From Arcuatula senhousia (taxonomy: Eukaryota; Mollusca; Bivalvia; Mytilida; Mytilidae): a DNA stretch of 64,000 nt. Numbering within the stretch: position 1 is the stretch's first letter; each line of letters begins with the position of its first letter. Shown in pieces: positions 15,030-28,199 of this stretch. The DNA lies in NCBI GenBank assembly GCA_963971305.1, contig OZ020306.1, positions 64,887,022 to 64,951,021 of the forward strand, read 5' to 3'. The notes under the pieces are model-generated. The model made no database searches. It was not told the DNA's origin and was given only the letters and a program-made list of their open reading frames with translations. A program made the position numbers and the translations under genes.

Positions 15030-15278
15030 CTTTTTATCTTGAATCGGGTGTAAGACCTTGTAAAATCAGTTGCAAATGAGGCTACAATTAAATGTTTGTT
15101 AGGCGTGGGCCGTCCGCCTGTTTGAAAAGCTCCTGACCCCGACAGCAGTACTTTTTTTAAATTTCATTTTGATGATTGGACGTACAGACAAAACACGGAA
15201 CGGAACCAGGCTATTACGGAATTTAGATTTGTGAGTGAGTTGCTGTTTTACGCTCTGGTAACGAACATGAAATTAAAA

Positions 15279-15910
15279 TGACAACGAAAGTTCTAGACAA
15301 TAAATTTTGCTACGCTTGACGCGCGTTTCGTCTATTCAAGACTCATCAGAGGCGCTCTACCAAAAATATTGAAAATGCCAAACACTATATGATTATGAAG
15401 AGCATAAAACAGTAAAACCAAAAATACGAAACTGGGGAACCAAATTATTTCTAAGATGATCAACCTATGTCTGGGGTAGGAAAAATCTTAGGGTTTAGAC
15501 AATTTTGAAATTTGAACGGATAATTTAAAGCTTTGATGTGTTCTCCAACACAAAGGTTTTGGTGCCGGAGCGGGCTAACATCGGGGAATTAAAACTCTAC
15601 CAGCAGTGATACTCTTCATGGGTGTTCAAAATTAAAATGACAACAAAGTTCCAGACAATAAATTTTGCTACGCCTGACGTGCGTTTCGTCTATTCAAGAC
15701 TCATCAGATGCGCTCTACCAAAAATATTGAAAATGCCAAACACTATATAATTATGAAGAGCATAAAACAATAAAAGCAAAAATACAAAACTGGGGAACCA
15801 AATTATTTCTAAGATGATCAACCTATGTCTTGGGTAGGAAGAATCTTAGAGTTTAGACAATTTTGAAATTTGAACGGATAATTTAAATCTTTAATGTGTT
15901 CTCCAACACG
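15279..15910 (+). repeat. 359-bp family, one full and one partial unit
   Basis: Units begin at 15,279 and 15,638, 359 bases apart, and contain TTTTGCTACGCCTGACG and GACTCATCAGAGGCGCTC. They are more diverged than the array at 39-41 kb. The second unit runs directly into a SINE-like element. Confidence 0.8.
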
Positions 15911-16320
15911 ATGATAAAATGAACATGAAATGATGATGAGAAATAATGAGATCGAGTGGGAAACAAGTAACAGCAAGTTTTGAAGAACCACATAGATAGG
16001 GACGGAATTTAGCATACGTGGTGCTCACCTTGGCGGTCCACCAAGGGATCTTTTACATCCATATTGCGTTGCACTCTCCACACACGTTTGCCCTCTACTG
16101 TCAGCGGTCAGGGATTCCGTATTGTAGACCTGACAACTTCCTTGAACGATGGCGAACTTATTTAGCTACCTAGGGGCTACACCTTTGTCGCTCTGTGCGC
16201 TAAGCACTAACACGATGTCAGAATCCCAAGACCCTTAATTATCCCCCTCTTATGACAAGCTAGGCACTACTGCAGGCCTATTCGCCTCACGGGCCCCACA
16301 TTGGACGAGATATTGTTGAA
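15910..16320 (+). repeat. SINE-like dispersed element, copy 1
   Basis: Begins GATAAAATGAACATGAAATG and ends near GGCCTATTCGCC. The same family is at 17,845-18,375, 19,385-19,690, 21,805-22,292, 23,925-24,345, 31,282-31,762, 32,375-33,040 and, partly, 52,020-52,500. Confidence 0.65.
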
Positions 16321-16329
16321 GAAATGAAC

Positions 16330-17840
16330 CCGACAATGAAGGTTGTGGAATGACTAAAGGGGGTATCACTAGAATACCACAGAAAAGGGCGAGGAAGAAA
16401 GCGTTTATACAGGGGTGCTCTTCTCTTAGAAAATCGATGCCGGTCGAAAAATAATTTTCGGGAAATTAGCTCGACTGCAACTACGGATGCAACTCATCAT
16501 CACAAGAGTAAACATTAAAGTAAGTCTCACCAGCCGGCACCATCGGAATACTTTGGTTTTTTTTCTCAAACACAATCAAAGCTCCTATTGGGCACATGCA
16601 TACCAAACTTCATATACCTAGGATTTGCAGATCAAGAGACAAAAATGTGCTCGTAAAACCTTAATATAGCTATTATATGTTTGGAAAATTGTCAGTCACT
16701 CCATTGGAAAATCAATATCAAGATCAAAAGATTGGGATGCTAAGCTATCCGTCAAGGAATTGATAGAGAATGTCAAGAACGAGTTTGGAGAGTATGGAAT
16801 CAACAAAGTTGTTAGTCTTCGTGCTCAATGACGCCTATTTGAACACGACCAAGCTATACCAGTCTAGAATTGGAGTGAGGTTTATCAATCCCTTCAAAGT
16901 GCGACACGACAAAATTGTTTTTGATTGGCAACAGTAAGGTTTTTGCGGACATAGGTAAATTCTACAGACGATAAAATTGAAAATGTATTAATTATTACTT
17001 CGTTATTGAATGAAACTGGTTTTGAAAAAAGTATTGACATTTAACCCTGTATTTTAAAGAATCGCACGGTATAATTTTTATTCAATAAAGAGTTCAATCA
17101 AGCAGAAAAAAACATCACATTTCCATCTTGCAGGCCTGTTTTGTTACATTCAGACGATTTTCGAAAAGGAAACGCGTCGTAAGGTAAGTTTATCTATATC
17201 TATTTATACTTTACTTATGTTTCAACACTCATTACTTGAAATCAGTCTTCTATCACGAAGCAGAAGAACATATTTACCAAACAAAATATTTTACCTTGGT
17301 AAGGTTTCTTCGTGTTGTTAACTTCTTGCTGTATAGTTTTTTCGTGTGTAGGCGATGGTTTTTGATGACCAGAGCAATGGTTTCTTCCGGTTCAAGTTGA
17401 AAAACTAAACGAGAGTTTTTGTCTAATTGGTCTTCCAAATTCAATTTGAGTGTTTTGGGTGCTTGTTTTTAATAGTAAAATAACCTAAAGACAAATAAAA
17501 GTGTATTGTATTGTGTTTATTATAACTTAATTTATAACAAAATCATACATTTTTCAAACGATACCATTCAAGTATTATACAATCATGACAGTCATATGAT
17601 AAATAGGGTACATTTCAAGTATAGACGTTCTGAACTTATAGAATAATAATTGAAACAAAACCATTGACATTTTAATGCCATACAACGTTGTTTTCATTTT
17701 TTTATTTAGAGATAGATCATTAGTACAATAGAAACCTTAAAGTTCACAGCATGTATCTTCAAAACTTTCAACGTATATAGCTATATTATATGGATTGGTC
17801 TTTTATATACATTAAAAAATAAACAACTGGGTTCAACTTT
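16330..17840. other. AT-rich intergenic stretch
   Basis: No gene can be supported. A short open piece near 16,735-16,830 (KELIENVKNEFGEYG) ends at a stop and has no visible context. No repeat match inside the window was found. Confidence 0.4.
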
Positions 17841-17844
17841 CAAG

Positions 17845-18375
17845 ATCTGTGTAGTTAGTTAGTTAGTTAGTTGTTGCTTTACTCCCAAGCAGCACGATTT
17901 CGGCTATATCCGGGAGATGAACATGAAAGTGGTGATGCAATGAACATGAAATGATGATGAAGTGAAGGAAATGGGGACACAAGGCCAATCGGGTAGGAGA
18001 GTTTTGACTGCCACTGGAAAAAGAAGTGATGGGTAGAGACGGGAAATTTAGCCTCCTGCATGGGGATCCTACGGGTCCTACTCTTACCGAGACCTGCAGC
18101 AGGGTTCTTTAACGTGCGAGGAACGTGACATTTTTGCCAACACGGTGCACCACTATGGTTTGCGGTCAGGTTTTCCGCATTATCGCCTGACGACCCCGCA
18201 TCTCTCGATGTCAGGGCTGCCCCATTCAACCACCTGGGGCACACATCCCAGTCGCTTTGTAGGCAAAGCGGCCTGACCCGATGTAAGGTTTCTGAGCGCT
18301 CTTTAGTGGACTTTTACCGACAAGCTTAGCGCTGCTGCGGGCCTATTCGCCACCCGGAACCCGCACGGGTGGATA
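17845..18375 (+). repeat. SINE-like dispersed element, copy 2
   Basis: Starts with a (TTAG)n run at about 17,850 and ends GGCCTATTCGCCACCCGG. It is the most complete plus-orientation copy. The simple repeat at one end is typical of a SINE or related retroposon; the opposite-strand copies end in (ACTC)n. Confidence 0.65.
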
Positions 18376-18787
18376 CATGTATCTGTGTAGAGTACATTGG
18401 AAAAACACAATAGGACGCGTTTTTTCTGTCAAAATAAGGCAAGGTCGTCATTCTTCTTTTCGATATCTAAGAAACACTGATTTTTTGGCCAGTTTTTACC
18501 AAAGCAAATGTCGGGCGGTGGACATGGAGATATTTTCGCGCTCTCAAAAATCACTTTTCAAAACCTCTTGAAATTTGGTTTGCGGCATCAATCCGGATCC
18601 CTTATCTCAGGTTTTACAGATTTTCATATACATTTAATAACAAAAGTACTATCACATATTTTGCTGCAAATTAAAATTATCCCCTCTGAAATATGACTAT
18701 AAAATGTTGTATTTTTGGCCGAATTTCACGGAGTAAGAAATCCGGGGTGAAAAGTGGTGAATGTCGGGCGGACGAAAAAAATAATTT

Positions 18788-19160
18788 GTCTACCAAAAAT
18801 TTGAAATGCCAAAAACTTTATGAATATAAAGAGCATAGAACAATTATACGACAAAAAGCCGAACACTAGAACCAAATTATGGCTAAGACCAACCTATGTC
18901 TGGGGTAGGAAGAAACTTAGGGTTTTGACAATTTTAAAATTTAAACGGATAATTTGTAGCTTTGATGTAAATTGTTGATGCCGGAGCGGGTAACCCTCGG
19001 GGAATTAAAACTCCACCAGCAGCGCTAACCATCGCGGATGTTAGAAATATAAATTACAACAAAGTTTCAGACAAATAAATTTTGCTACGCCTGACGCACG
19101 TTTCGTCTATTCAAGACTCATCAGAGGCGCTCTACCAAAAATTTGAAATGCCAAATATAA
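18788..19160 (+). repeat. 359-bp family, dispersed copy
   Basis: Partial unit followed by the start of another (TTTTGCTACGCCTGACGCACG at 19,080). Diverged relative to the satellite array at 39 kb. Confidence 0.7.
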
Positions 19161-19384
19161 ATGAGAGTTCATATGTAGACCAACTTAACCACGTCTACTG
19201 CAACACCAGAATGTTTAAAACTGGTTTAAGCTGTGTATTAAAACAGTGCAACTTTTTTTTAGTTTTTACAGAAACGCTCAAATAGAAAAGTAAAAAAAAA
19301 ATTCCTACCGAATGGAAATAAACCCAATTTTATAAGAACAGTGTAAGTAAGCGCTTAGCTTGTCGGTAAAAGTTCAATAAAGAG

Positions 19385-19690
19385 GGCTCAGAAATCTTAA
19401 ATCGGGTCAGGCCGCTAAGTCCACAAAGCGACTGGTATGTGTGCTCCAGGTGTTTGAATTGGGCACCCTGTCATAATGATTGACGGCGTCTTCCGGTTAT
19501 AATGTGGAAATCCTGATTGCAAACCATAGTGGTTCAACGTTTGTGGAGAGTACCAAGCTTCATGCAGGTTAAAGATCCCTTTTTGGAACGCCAAGTAGTG
19601 CATCACATAGCTTAAGTTTTCTACCCCTACCCATCTCTCCCTTTTTCCAAGCGTCTTCAAAATTTGCTGTTTCTTTGTTCACCAGCTCAT
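19385..19690 (-). repeat. SINE-like dispersed element, copy 3 (partial)
   Basis: Reverse-orientation fragment with GGGTCAGGCCGCTAAGTCC, CTGGTATGTGTGCTCCAGG and a Cys/Pro-rich spurious frame. It matches the middle of copy 2. Confidence 0.55.
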
Positions 19691-20044
19691 TCACATTTTA
19701 GCCTCACAGTATCTGTATGTGCAATCAGAATTCAGCATTGTATTTTCAACAGATAAGGGTTGTTTAGGTAAAAATGGATAAGGGTTAGCTATATCACACT
19801 CAGGTCAGTGTTCCTACTCCTGTGTGACAGTTTCAGGTGAGTGTTCTTGTAAGTCATCTAAGGTAATTATAAGGGTTATAGAATGTGCGAAATATTTGCT
19901 GAGCGTTTCGTCACTTTCTGGGTGCAAAGGCCTACGGTGCGTTAAGGGTGCATTATCCTGCTTTGCGAGTTGGTTCATTTTCTTACGACGATTAAAGGAT
20001 TTTCTGCCTTGACGCAAACAACAAGTATCTGTCCAAGGGTGAAA

Positions 20045-20170
20045 ATCTGAGTGGAAACATGTTGTTTGTGGGGTCCCACAGGGCAGTGATTAGGGTCCAA
20101 TTATTTTCATCATGTTTATAATGAATATATCGGCCGCTCTGAACAGAATCATATTTGCAGATGACACTTA
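20045..20170 (+). pseudogene. Reverse transcriptase remnant (LINE type)
   Basis: One frame reads VVCGVPQGSD, a stop, then GPIIFIMF and later IIFADDT. These are the VPQGS and FADD boxes of non-LTR retrotransposon reverse transcriptases, at roughly natural spacing but shortened and with an internal TAG. Dead copy; the rest of the element was not found nearby. Confidence 0.6.
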
Positions 20171-20739
20171 AACTAATACACCAGCTGCTCAATTTACACG
20201 ATCTTGATGCCATATACAATTACAACCCAGACCAACACCCATCAACGTATTTACAAGCCCTGTCGTAGTACATGTACCTTTTTTCGATTAAGGCAATTTT
20301 GGCAAAGTGTCATAAACGATTGAAACAATCTACCTTAAGATGTAATTTCCAAAACAAAACTGTCGAACGGATGCTTTCAAAATACATGCAAATTTGGACC
20401 TTCATATGAGGACTATCAGTTAAAGGAATACATGTAACAGCTAAACATCATTACTATATATAAGGGTCTGAAATGATACTACCACGTCAACTAATTCCTT
20501 AACTTTTACTGATCAATGTGTAACTGAATCATGCTGGATTGGTGCTTGTTAATTTAATTCCAAGATTGCCATAGGAGGGTGGGCTAATAAGCTTGTTTTT
20601 TTTTTTCTTCCCGACGAGCTCCACAATTTTCATACAGTTTCATCAAATGTACATGTTCCAACTACTTACATTTGTTACTTACATTCTTACAATGTGGATA
20701 CTGAAAAATAGTCTCGTTAACTATTCCTCTTCATGGAAA

Positions 20740-20990
20740 TCTTATCCGTTTAAATTTCAAAATTGTCTTAACCCTAAGGTTCTTCCTACCCTCGACATAG
20801 GTTTATCATCTTAGTAATAATTTGGTTCCCCAGTTTGGTATTTTTGGTTTTACTGTTCTATGCTCTTCATACTCATATAGTGTTTGGCATTTTCAATATT
20901 TTTGGTAGAGCGCCTGTGATAAGTCTTGAAAAGACGAAACGCGCGTCAGGCGGAGCAAAATTTATTGTCTGGAACTTTGTTGTCATTTGT
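20740..20990 (-). repeat. 359-bp family, reverse partial copy
   Basis: Contains the reverse complement of the family: TTGGTAGAGCGCCTGTGATAAG, GACGAAACGCGCGTCAGG. Confidence 0.75.
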
Positions 20991-20999
20991 ATTTAGTAA

Positions 21000-21800
21000 G
21001 AGGCTAAGAGTTATTTGTGGTATTAAAGATAAAGCAAGCTGAAACATAAAAAGACTAAACGTATACGTATACTAATTTAATTCAGATTGAAAATGTCTTT
21101 TCCAGGCTAACGTCTACCTTCACTCAATTTTCTTTTTCATCCGACGGCTGCAAGGGCGACATGGTCTACGTGTTCTGCAAATTGAGAAACATGTAAAAAC
21201 TATAATATCCATATTTCTTTAAACTTAAAACAAAAGTACAGTAACTAATTAAAGAAAACATTGAACGTTTGAGTAGTTACATGTAATGTTTAGTTTTATT
21301 CCTAACCAGCGCCAGTTATAGCGGCTATATAAGGAGAAAATATGTAAAAGTGATAAAATGAGGAGGAAGTTAAAATATAAGTCGTGAAATGAAGACCAAT
21401 GGGGTCAACTTAGACTCACGGGGGACTCAAAGTATTTTAGGGTACAGATGGGCGGCTCAGAATTTTTTACCCACCCCTTTCATATATACACATCCAGTCA
21501 TATATTTTAATGCATCTAAAATTACAAAGAATATACGTACTCAACCTTGAGATATATATTTTATAGATATCCCATTAAAATCAAAGTTTGAATGGTCATC
21601 GTTATCAAACGCATGTACAGTTAGGTTTTCAAGCAGGCAAAACGTGGATGCTCGGTCACTCTTTTTTCTATTGATATATGACATTTGTGAAAATGTACGC
21701 CTAATCATTTATGCAACATCTGAAATTTCCATTCTTTTCACATATCGGAGATCATAGATCCTTTTGGGCCGCATATATGTACTAATTTTATAATTGAAGT
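21000..21800. other. AT-rich intergenic stretch
   Basis: No gene, RNA gene or clear repeat is seen. Confidence 0.4.
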
Positions 21801-21804
21801 AACC

Positions 21805-22292
21805 CCTGCGGGGCCCGGGTGGCGAATAGGCCCGCAGCAGAGCCTAGCTTGTCGTAAGAGGCGACTAAGGGTCTTGGGATTCTGACGTCGGGTCAGTGCT
21901 CAGCCCACAGAACGACCAAGTGTGTACCCTAGGTGGCTGAATAGGGTGGCCCTCGTCCGCAGAGGTTGTCAGGTCTATAATACGGAAACCCTGACCGCCG
22001 ACCATAGTGGGCCAACGTGTGTGAAGAGTGCCACGCTTCATGCACGTAAAAGACCCCTTTGTGGACCGCCAAGTAGTGCACCACATAGGCTAAATTTTCT
22101 GCCCCTACCTACCTCTCCCCTTTTTCTGTGGTTCTTCAAAATTTACCGGTCCTTTGTGTCCCGTCTCATCCCCATATTTCATTTATTTTCATCATTTCAT
22201 GTTCATTGTATCATCCTTTTCATGTTCATCGCCTGTAAATAACCTATATCGCGTTGCACGGGCGTAAAACACCAACTCACTCACTCACTCAC
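21805..22292 (-). repeat. SINE-like dispersed element, copy 4
   Basis: Complete reverse copy: starts GGGGCCCGGGTGGCGAATAG, contains CTAGCTTGTCGTAAGAGGCG and ends in (ACTC)n at 22,277-22,292. It closely matches 31,282-31,762. Confidence 0.75.
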
Positions 22293-22799
22293 ATGCAAGT
22301 AACCCCCCCCCCCGTGCTTACACTGTCAATGAAAATAAATAAATAAATAGATGGACAATGTACGTCTAGAGTTTAGCTTACTGGTGGAAAATCTTCACAT
22401 CGTAGATTTGCTTTCAAGTTTTCCGTATCATGGCGGCACCTGATGAGCCGGCATTGCAAGATGACACTGGCATTCCATATTACAATCTATGGTACACATC
22501 TTAGTGGTTGTGTTGCAATATAGCGGTGTGATCCAACGTCAAAGGAGCAAAACGCTCTATAGTGGCCTTACCGACATTTTTGTGTCTTATCCATTTGTCT
22601 TGATTTTTGGACAATAAAATATGTTTAATTAAATTACTCTGACTTTGGGGAAACGAGAAAATTTTCTTGAGGGAACGACATATTATTTTTTTCATGGTCG
22701 CAATCTACTTTTTTGTCGGTTAAGTTTTGAAAAAGAATACATAAACAATTGATAAAACAAAACAAAAAAAAAATAGGGCATGTAATGGGACATTAAATG

Positions 22800-23385
22800 A
22801 TACCCCGCCACGATATAATATCAAAAGTTAATAAAATTTGATTTTTCAAAGTGGCCAATCTCAAAAACTATTTTCAGATCATGCTGGAATTTGATCTTGA
22901 CCTGTATTTAAATGTAATAAACAACTTTGCAAAATATCATTCAAATCCCTTGATGTGTTTTCAAGTTATCAGTCGGAAACTCAAAATTTCATGAAATTTG
23001 ATTTTTCAAAGTGGCCTATCTGGAAAACTGTTTTTCAGGTCATGCTGGAAATCGAACTTGACCTGTATTTTATTGTACTCAATAGCTGTACAAAATACCA
23101 TTTGAATCCCTTGACGCGTTTTCATGTTATCAGTCAGAAACTCAAAATTTCATGAAATTTGATTTTTCAAGGTGGCCTATCTGGAAAACCGTTTTTCAGA
23201 TCATGCTGGAAATCGAACTTTGCCTGTATTTTATTGTACTAAACAGCTGTGCAAAATAACATTCAAATCCTTTAACGCGTTTTCAAGTTATTGGTCGGAA
23301 ACCTCGGGGGACGGACGGACGGACAGACACCAAAAAAAAACTGAGTGTATAACATAATACGCTGCCACTTCGTGTGGCCGGGTAT
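22800..23385. repeat. Pearl-like element with central 160-bp tandem repeat (x3)
   Basis: Near-inverted ends ATACCCCGCCACG (22,800) and CGTGTGGCCGGGTAT (ending 23,385) enclose three units of about 160 bp. AAATTTGATTTTTCAA starts them at 22,834, 22,994 and 23,155. A GACG microsatellite follows the array. Short inverted ends plus a central tandem array match the pearl type known from bivalves. Confidence 0.6.
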
Positions 23386-23463
23386 AAAAACGATTTTCGA
23401 CCATGGTTAAGGCATTTAAAATCTTAACTGATCTTCACTCACAAGTAAAACGCATAGCAAAAA

Positions 23464-25752
23464 TTACATACTACATAACCCGCATGTCTTCGGACAAAAC
23501 GTTTTTAATGTATCATCCACACAAACATGGCTGTCATTGCAATTGATAAAGGTGGCATCCATACATGGCTTTGCAGTAGTCGTTGGTACTGGCACTTATA
23601 AAATGAAATAAAATGCATTTTAAATAAAAGTTGAGAAAAGGCGGACAAAATTTTGGTTTGATTTAAAAGAGGGTTTGTGTAAATTATTTATATTGTCTGT
23701 AAAATTTTCGAATTTTATTTAGTTCTTCCGTAGCCATTGTAGTTCATGAATAGCGAGAGAATTAGGGTTTGTACAATAAAATCTAAAAGAATGAAAAAAA
23801 ATCAAATATGTGAAAATAATGAAAAGTTCTGGACTTTTGAAAGTAAAAACATGTCATCTGCACAATCGTAACGATTCTACAAATTTAAAACTGTTAACGA
23901 TTCTAAAACACGAATTCGGCTTTATCAGGGAAATGAATATGATAACTGATAAATTGGACATTAAACGATAAAGTGGATGAAATGGAATACAAGGACAATC
24001 ATGGTTAAGATTTTCTTCTGCAACTTGTAACAGAAGGCATTAAAAGGATCGGGCAATTTGATCTCTGCTTGGAATCCTATGGTTACTACGTTCACTCTCA
24101 TCCAGACATGCAACAGGGTTATTTAGCATGCGAACAACGTGACTTTTTTCCAACACGTTCACCATTAGGTTTTTTGGCAGTATAGACTGACAACCCCGGC
24201 ATTCATCAGACAAGATTAATCCAATATCTTCCTGGGGCACAGCCCAGTCCTTCTATATCTGACCCGGCATTTGTTTTTGAGCGCTAGTTGACAATGGCTG
24301 ACAAGTTTAGCGCTGTAGCGGCGGGTCTTTCGCCAACCGGGACCCACACTGGTGCTTCAAATAAAAGATGCATGCTAAAAATATTATTACCACACAATCC
24401 ACAAGTTAATGGACAGAAGTTGCGTAAGCGCGTGTCTGGACACACGTGACTGTCGTTGCACGTGATAAAGGATGAATCTACGCATGCGCCGTGGAAGGTT
24501 GCAGTTGACGGAGAAGTCGTGGTGGCTAGATATTAGAATAAATAAAAGTAAATGTACATGTAAGAAATCAATTTATTTTGGAATATGCAATGAAACAATA
24601 TTATGACAGAGTATAAACTTAAAGTATTAAAGTTCAGATTAAAAAAGGATAGAATTAACATTCGCAGGAGTTCATGGATTATTTTGTACGACCACAATAT
24701 TCGAACATGATTTCACTGCAATCTCAAATGAGACATGCAAAAAGTCTTTGCCAAGAAATCTATCTATTTGTCTACTGCATAACCGAGAAGAATAAATTTG
24801 TTGTGTGTCTGACTTTATATCTTTAATAGTCATGGCTAGATTAGGATTAACCTTTCCGTTTCAAAGTTATTTCAACTATAAACTGTTTTTTTTTACTTAC
24901 ATGATGTTTCACAGAAGCCACAAAACCGCTTACAATTGACTTTTGCCCACGAAGTATAGGGACTCTGGCAAGCTGCTCTGCCATATTGGTTACAGAAACT
25001 CAACTTGTCTTCGCAAACGTCTGTTAGGGGGCTTACAGTTTGATCTGTTTATAAAATATAATATGAATAAAGGTTATAATATAACTACCGAACTGGCATG
25101 GGCAATCTCAAATATCAAAGACAAAAGATGCGAAGAAACAGTGGCAAAGTAGAAGATTTAAAGAACGTCTGTAACGCAAACATGCTACGACTTGATGAAA
25201 TATCTGTTGTATGCACCTTTTTTTAACATGTCTGACAGGTATATTTGTTTATCAATGCATGTGTCGTAAAGGTTTTCAATACAGAATTTGACAATGCAGT
25301 CAATAAATTACAACAAAAAGAAATAGTTTAATTAGTACCCGTTGTACATATTTGTGACGTGAAGGCTTTAAGTTCCCTTGCTACAAAATGTAGTTGGTGT
25401 TGTCTCACGCTGTTTCATTGTTGATTTGTGATTTCATTGGGTTATATATCTCCTTGGAGTTTTTTTACAGAATGACTTTTTTGTTACAACTTTATCATGT
25501 TTATCAACATATATTTTATTTTCGTACATATCTGCTCCAACAAATCTACATCTAATTGTAGATTCAAATATTAATAAAAGTTCAAGGCGTTGTAAAAATA
25601 TTGAAAAAAGACGCTGTTAATGATATATTTACTAAATACTCCACAAAAGCCACAGTAGTTTGCGCAGTTTAGTCTCGCCCATTCGTCGTAAGGAGGACCA
25701 CAGACATGAGATCCATACTTGGGCCAGCTGGACAGCTTATCAGTACAAGACC
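23464..25752 (-). CDS. ShKT-domain protein gene, four exons (5' partial)
   Basis: Exons read by frame, splice signals and cysteine pattern: 25,752-25,633; 25,044-24,901; 24,525-24,391; 23,594-23,464 (terminal, TAA at 23,466-23,464). The three internal exons are 120, 144 and 135 nt and all introns are phase 1, so each exon is a movable ShKT unit. Exons 2-4 show six cysteines ending in C-x-x-TCGLC or FCGFC, as in ShK-type domains of secreted proteins and metalloproteases. The first exon has only five because the second Cys position is Trp (KLSSW). Thr/Pro linkers separate the later domains. Start exon and signal peptide are not found; the first seen exon begins after an AG acceptor. Probably a secreted protein; function unknown. 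Confidence 0.7.
23925..24345 (+). repeat. SINE-like dispersed element, copy 5, inside ShKT gene intron
   Basis: Degenerate plus-orientation copy with GGGAAATGAATATGATA at the start and GGGTCTTTCGCCAACCGG at the end. It lies in the last intron of the minus-strand ShKT gene. Confidence 0.5.
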
Positions 25753-25759
25753 CTGACAG

Positions 25760-26590
25760 TGAAGGAATCATCATAATTTCAAAACAGGAACAAAAAATAC
25801 CAAATGTCCAAGAAAATTTGACAAAATAGAATTATTACAACATGGTAGAAAGCAATGTGGTTCAGACATTTCAGAAGATGCAGTGGTGTGTGTAATAAGG
25901 TTTTGTGTCAGGTTTTGTGGCAAAACCTCCCTATATCGTAGAAATTTTGTTATAAATTTATACATGATAGAGAAATTATTAAAAGAGGATAACTATATTG
26001 AATTAATGTGTACATCCCTGTATGCTTTGCATTGTTTGTTTTTGATGTTGTATCCTTAATTATATCTTAAATTTATTGATTTTTAAATCCCTGAATTCAG
26101 TCAGAACATTGTGTTACTTCTTTTATTGTAATAATTCCTGCAGCTTCATCTTAATACGTTTTAAATTTAACTAACGTGAAAAATGCATTGCCTTTAAAGC
26201 TCGGTAGAAGCTTAATTAACAAATTAAATCCATATGATAGGGTAGTTTAAATCAAAGGGATGAGATATTTAGGGGCGATGTGATGTCATTTTCCGCCGTT
26301 TTTAGGCAAGCGCTAGCTGCCTTATGTAGTTACTCCTGGCTTTCAGGTTTTTTCTGTCTAGATGGAGTAATCTGCCTACTGTAATTCTTTATCTCCTATA
26401 TTACTTTTTAAAATATGACCAAACATGTTAGAATTTTATGCATTTTTTAAAATATCCCTATTTTTAAACGACACACAAGTATTAATTTCTTTGCAATTTA
26501 CATAATTTACTTTTTAATGATCGGCTCTAGAATATACATGAATATTTATCTGTAACTTGATTGGTCGTGCACTCTACCTTTCAATATGAT
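25760..26590. other. AT-rich stretch upstream of the ShKT gene
   Basis: Would contain the missing 5' exons of the minus-strand gene if they are close. None could be recognised. Confidence 0.35.
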
Positions 26591-26619
26591 TGCTGTTATT
26601 TCATTTGTTTAATGTTAGT

Positions 26620-26800
26620 CCGGCAGCTTCAAGCATATTTCATACGAATTGTGCACCAGCCGTTACAAGCATGAAACTTGGTACAAACCTTCTCCGGACG
26701 TCACTCTTTCATTTAAGATCGGGAGCCCATCTCATAAATTCCTTACTTCCGGTCAAATTCAAGATGGCCGACACCACGTGGAAAGCTGTAGACTACTTCT
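26620..26800 (+). repeat. Inverted repeat, left arm
   Basis: Contains GTCCGGCAG, TACAAGCATGAAACTTGG, CATTTAAGATCGGGAGCCCA and CAAATTCAAGATGGCCGACA. The reverse complement lies at 29,875-30,055, about 3.2 kb away. Confidence 0.75.
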
Positions 26801-27544
26801 ATAAAATTGAAGTTTTTATGCATATTGCGACAATTTTGGGCTATTGTGTTTCATATGACATGTTGTGAGGCTGAAGCCATATAGAATATAACAAATAAGA
26901 CCACTTCCGGTAAAATGGCGGACATTTTCAGGTTTTAAATGATTTTTTTCAGATTGCCTTTGAAAACAAAAAGTCTTAAATTTTATACATATGTAATATT
27001 TTTTAACAATTGAGTGTCATTCCTAGCATCACCTTTATTTACATATTTACTTGCAATTTTAGTCTAAACTTGCATTCCTTCAATGGAATTTGAAAAAAAA
27101 GTTAAGTTTGACTTATATGAAAAATATGTGTTTGTCTTAATAACAGAAAATGTTTGTTCTAAAATACCTTTTATTATCATACATTTAAGTATCCTATAAT
27201 GAAACCTTCCGATAAGTTTATTAAACAATTACCGAAAATGCCTAAATATCTCCACAAGAGCAATTACCGTAAATGCCTAAAACAAAATACCAAACAAGCT
27301 GTAATAACCGTAAATGGTCTTTAGTTAAATAAAAACATATCCAATATGCATATTTTCAGATTTTTAAGCTAAACAATATTTTCCTTTTTAATGGAAAGTT
27401 TTTAGCAACAAATAGATGAAAGCTATATCTGCTAGTTGTTTCACTCCCTTGATGTTCGAAAAAGTTCCTTCTTTCTCCCTCAGACTTCTGCGTTGACTGG
27501 GATAAATATATTATTTGTCAACATGAACTGATTAGCACCTCCAG

Positions 27545-28165
27545 TATCACCAGCAGCTGAGAGGCTCCAATAGTGCATTCGAATGGCAAAAGTCCGAAAG
27601 GGCAAAAACATACTCATTCAACTTGAACTTGAACAGCACGAACAAACACAAAACATAAAAACACAAAAACAACTGAACAGCAATCAACAACGTGAACTCA
27701 AGTCGTAACGAGAGTGAACTCGGGTGCTCTGAAAGGGTAAGCAGTTCTCGGTTGCTATAGCATACGCGTCGTACTGCCAATGGTCAATATAAAGTGTCAA
27801 ATCCGATAAAGGAAGACATGTACAGAACAAAGCATTTGACAAACCAACATCTGCATTCATCTGAGAGATAAAAGGTCCTTATTTTTCTATGAGCGCATGA
27901 TGTCTTCCATTAAATTTCTTGAGTGAAGACAACAACCGATGAGCAACATCGTGTTACCAAGTTTTGTGTCAGACGTGACGATCTGCCAAGGAAATCAAAG
28001 TTAGCCCCGCAAGTTCTGGAATAACGAATCAATGTGATACGGAAATTACATAAGGTGAAGCAGACGGAATGTTGCTACACAAGAAGAGAAAGTTGAAGTC
28101 ATCAAGTTTGTTATAGAGCTTTGCTGAAAGTCTTCCTTGGGATGTAGATCTAAATATGAAACAGC
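27545..28165 (-). pseudogene. Retroelement 3' end, copy A (reverse)
   Basis: The reverse strand holds a decayed frame related to the copy at 47,827 (AKLYNKLDDFNF-like start), followed by the common 3' tail that ends at GACTTTTGCCATTCGAATG. Several stops and indels. Confidence 0.6.
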
Positions 28166-28199
28166 CTTCCTAGAATCTGTGGTGTCCTTTATCTCAAGG

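Noticed and set aside
22277..22292. (ACTC)n as an independent microsatellite
   Set aside because: The same run ends other copies of the SINE-like family, so it is the element's tail.
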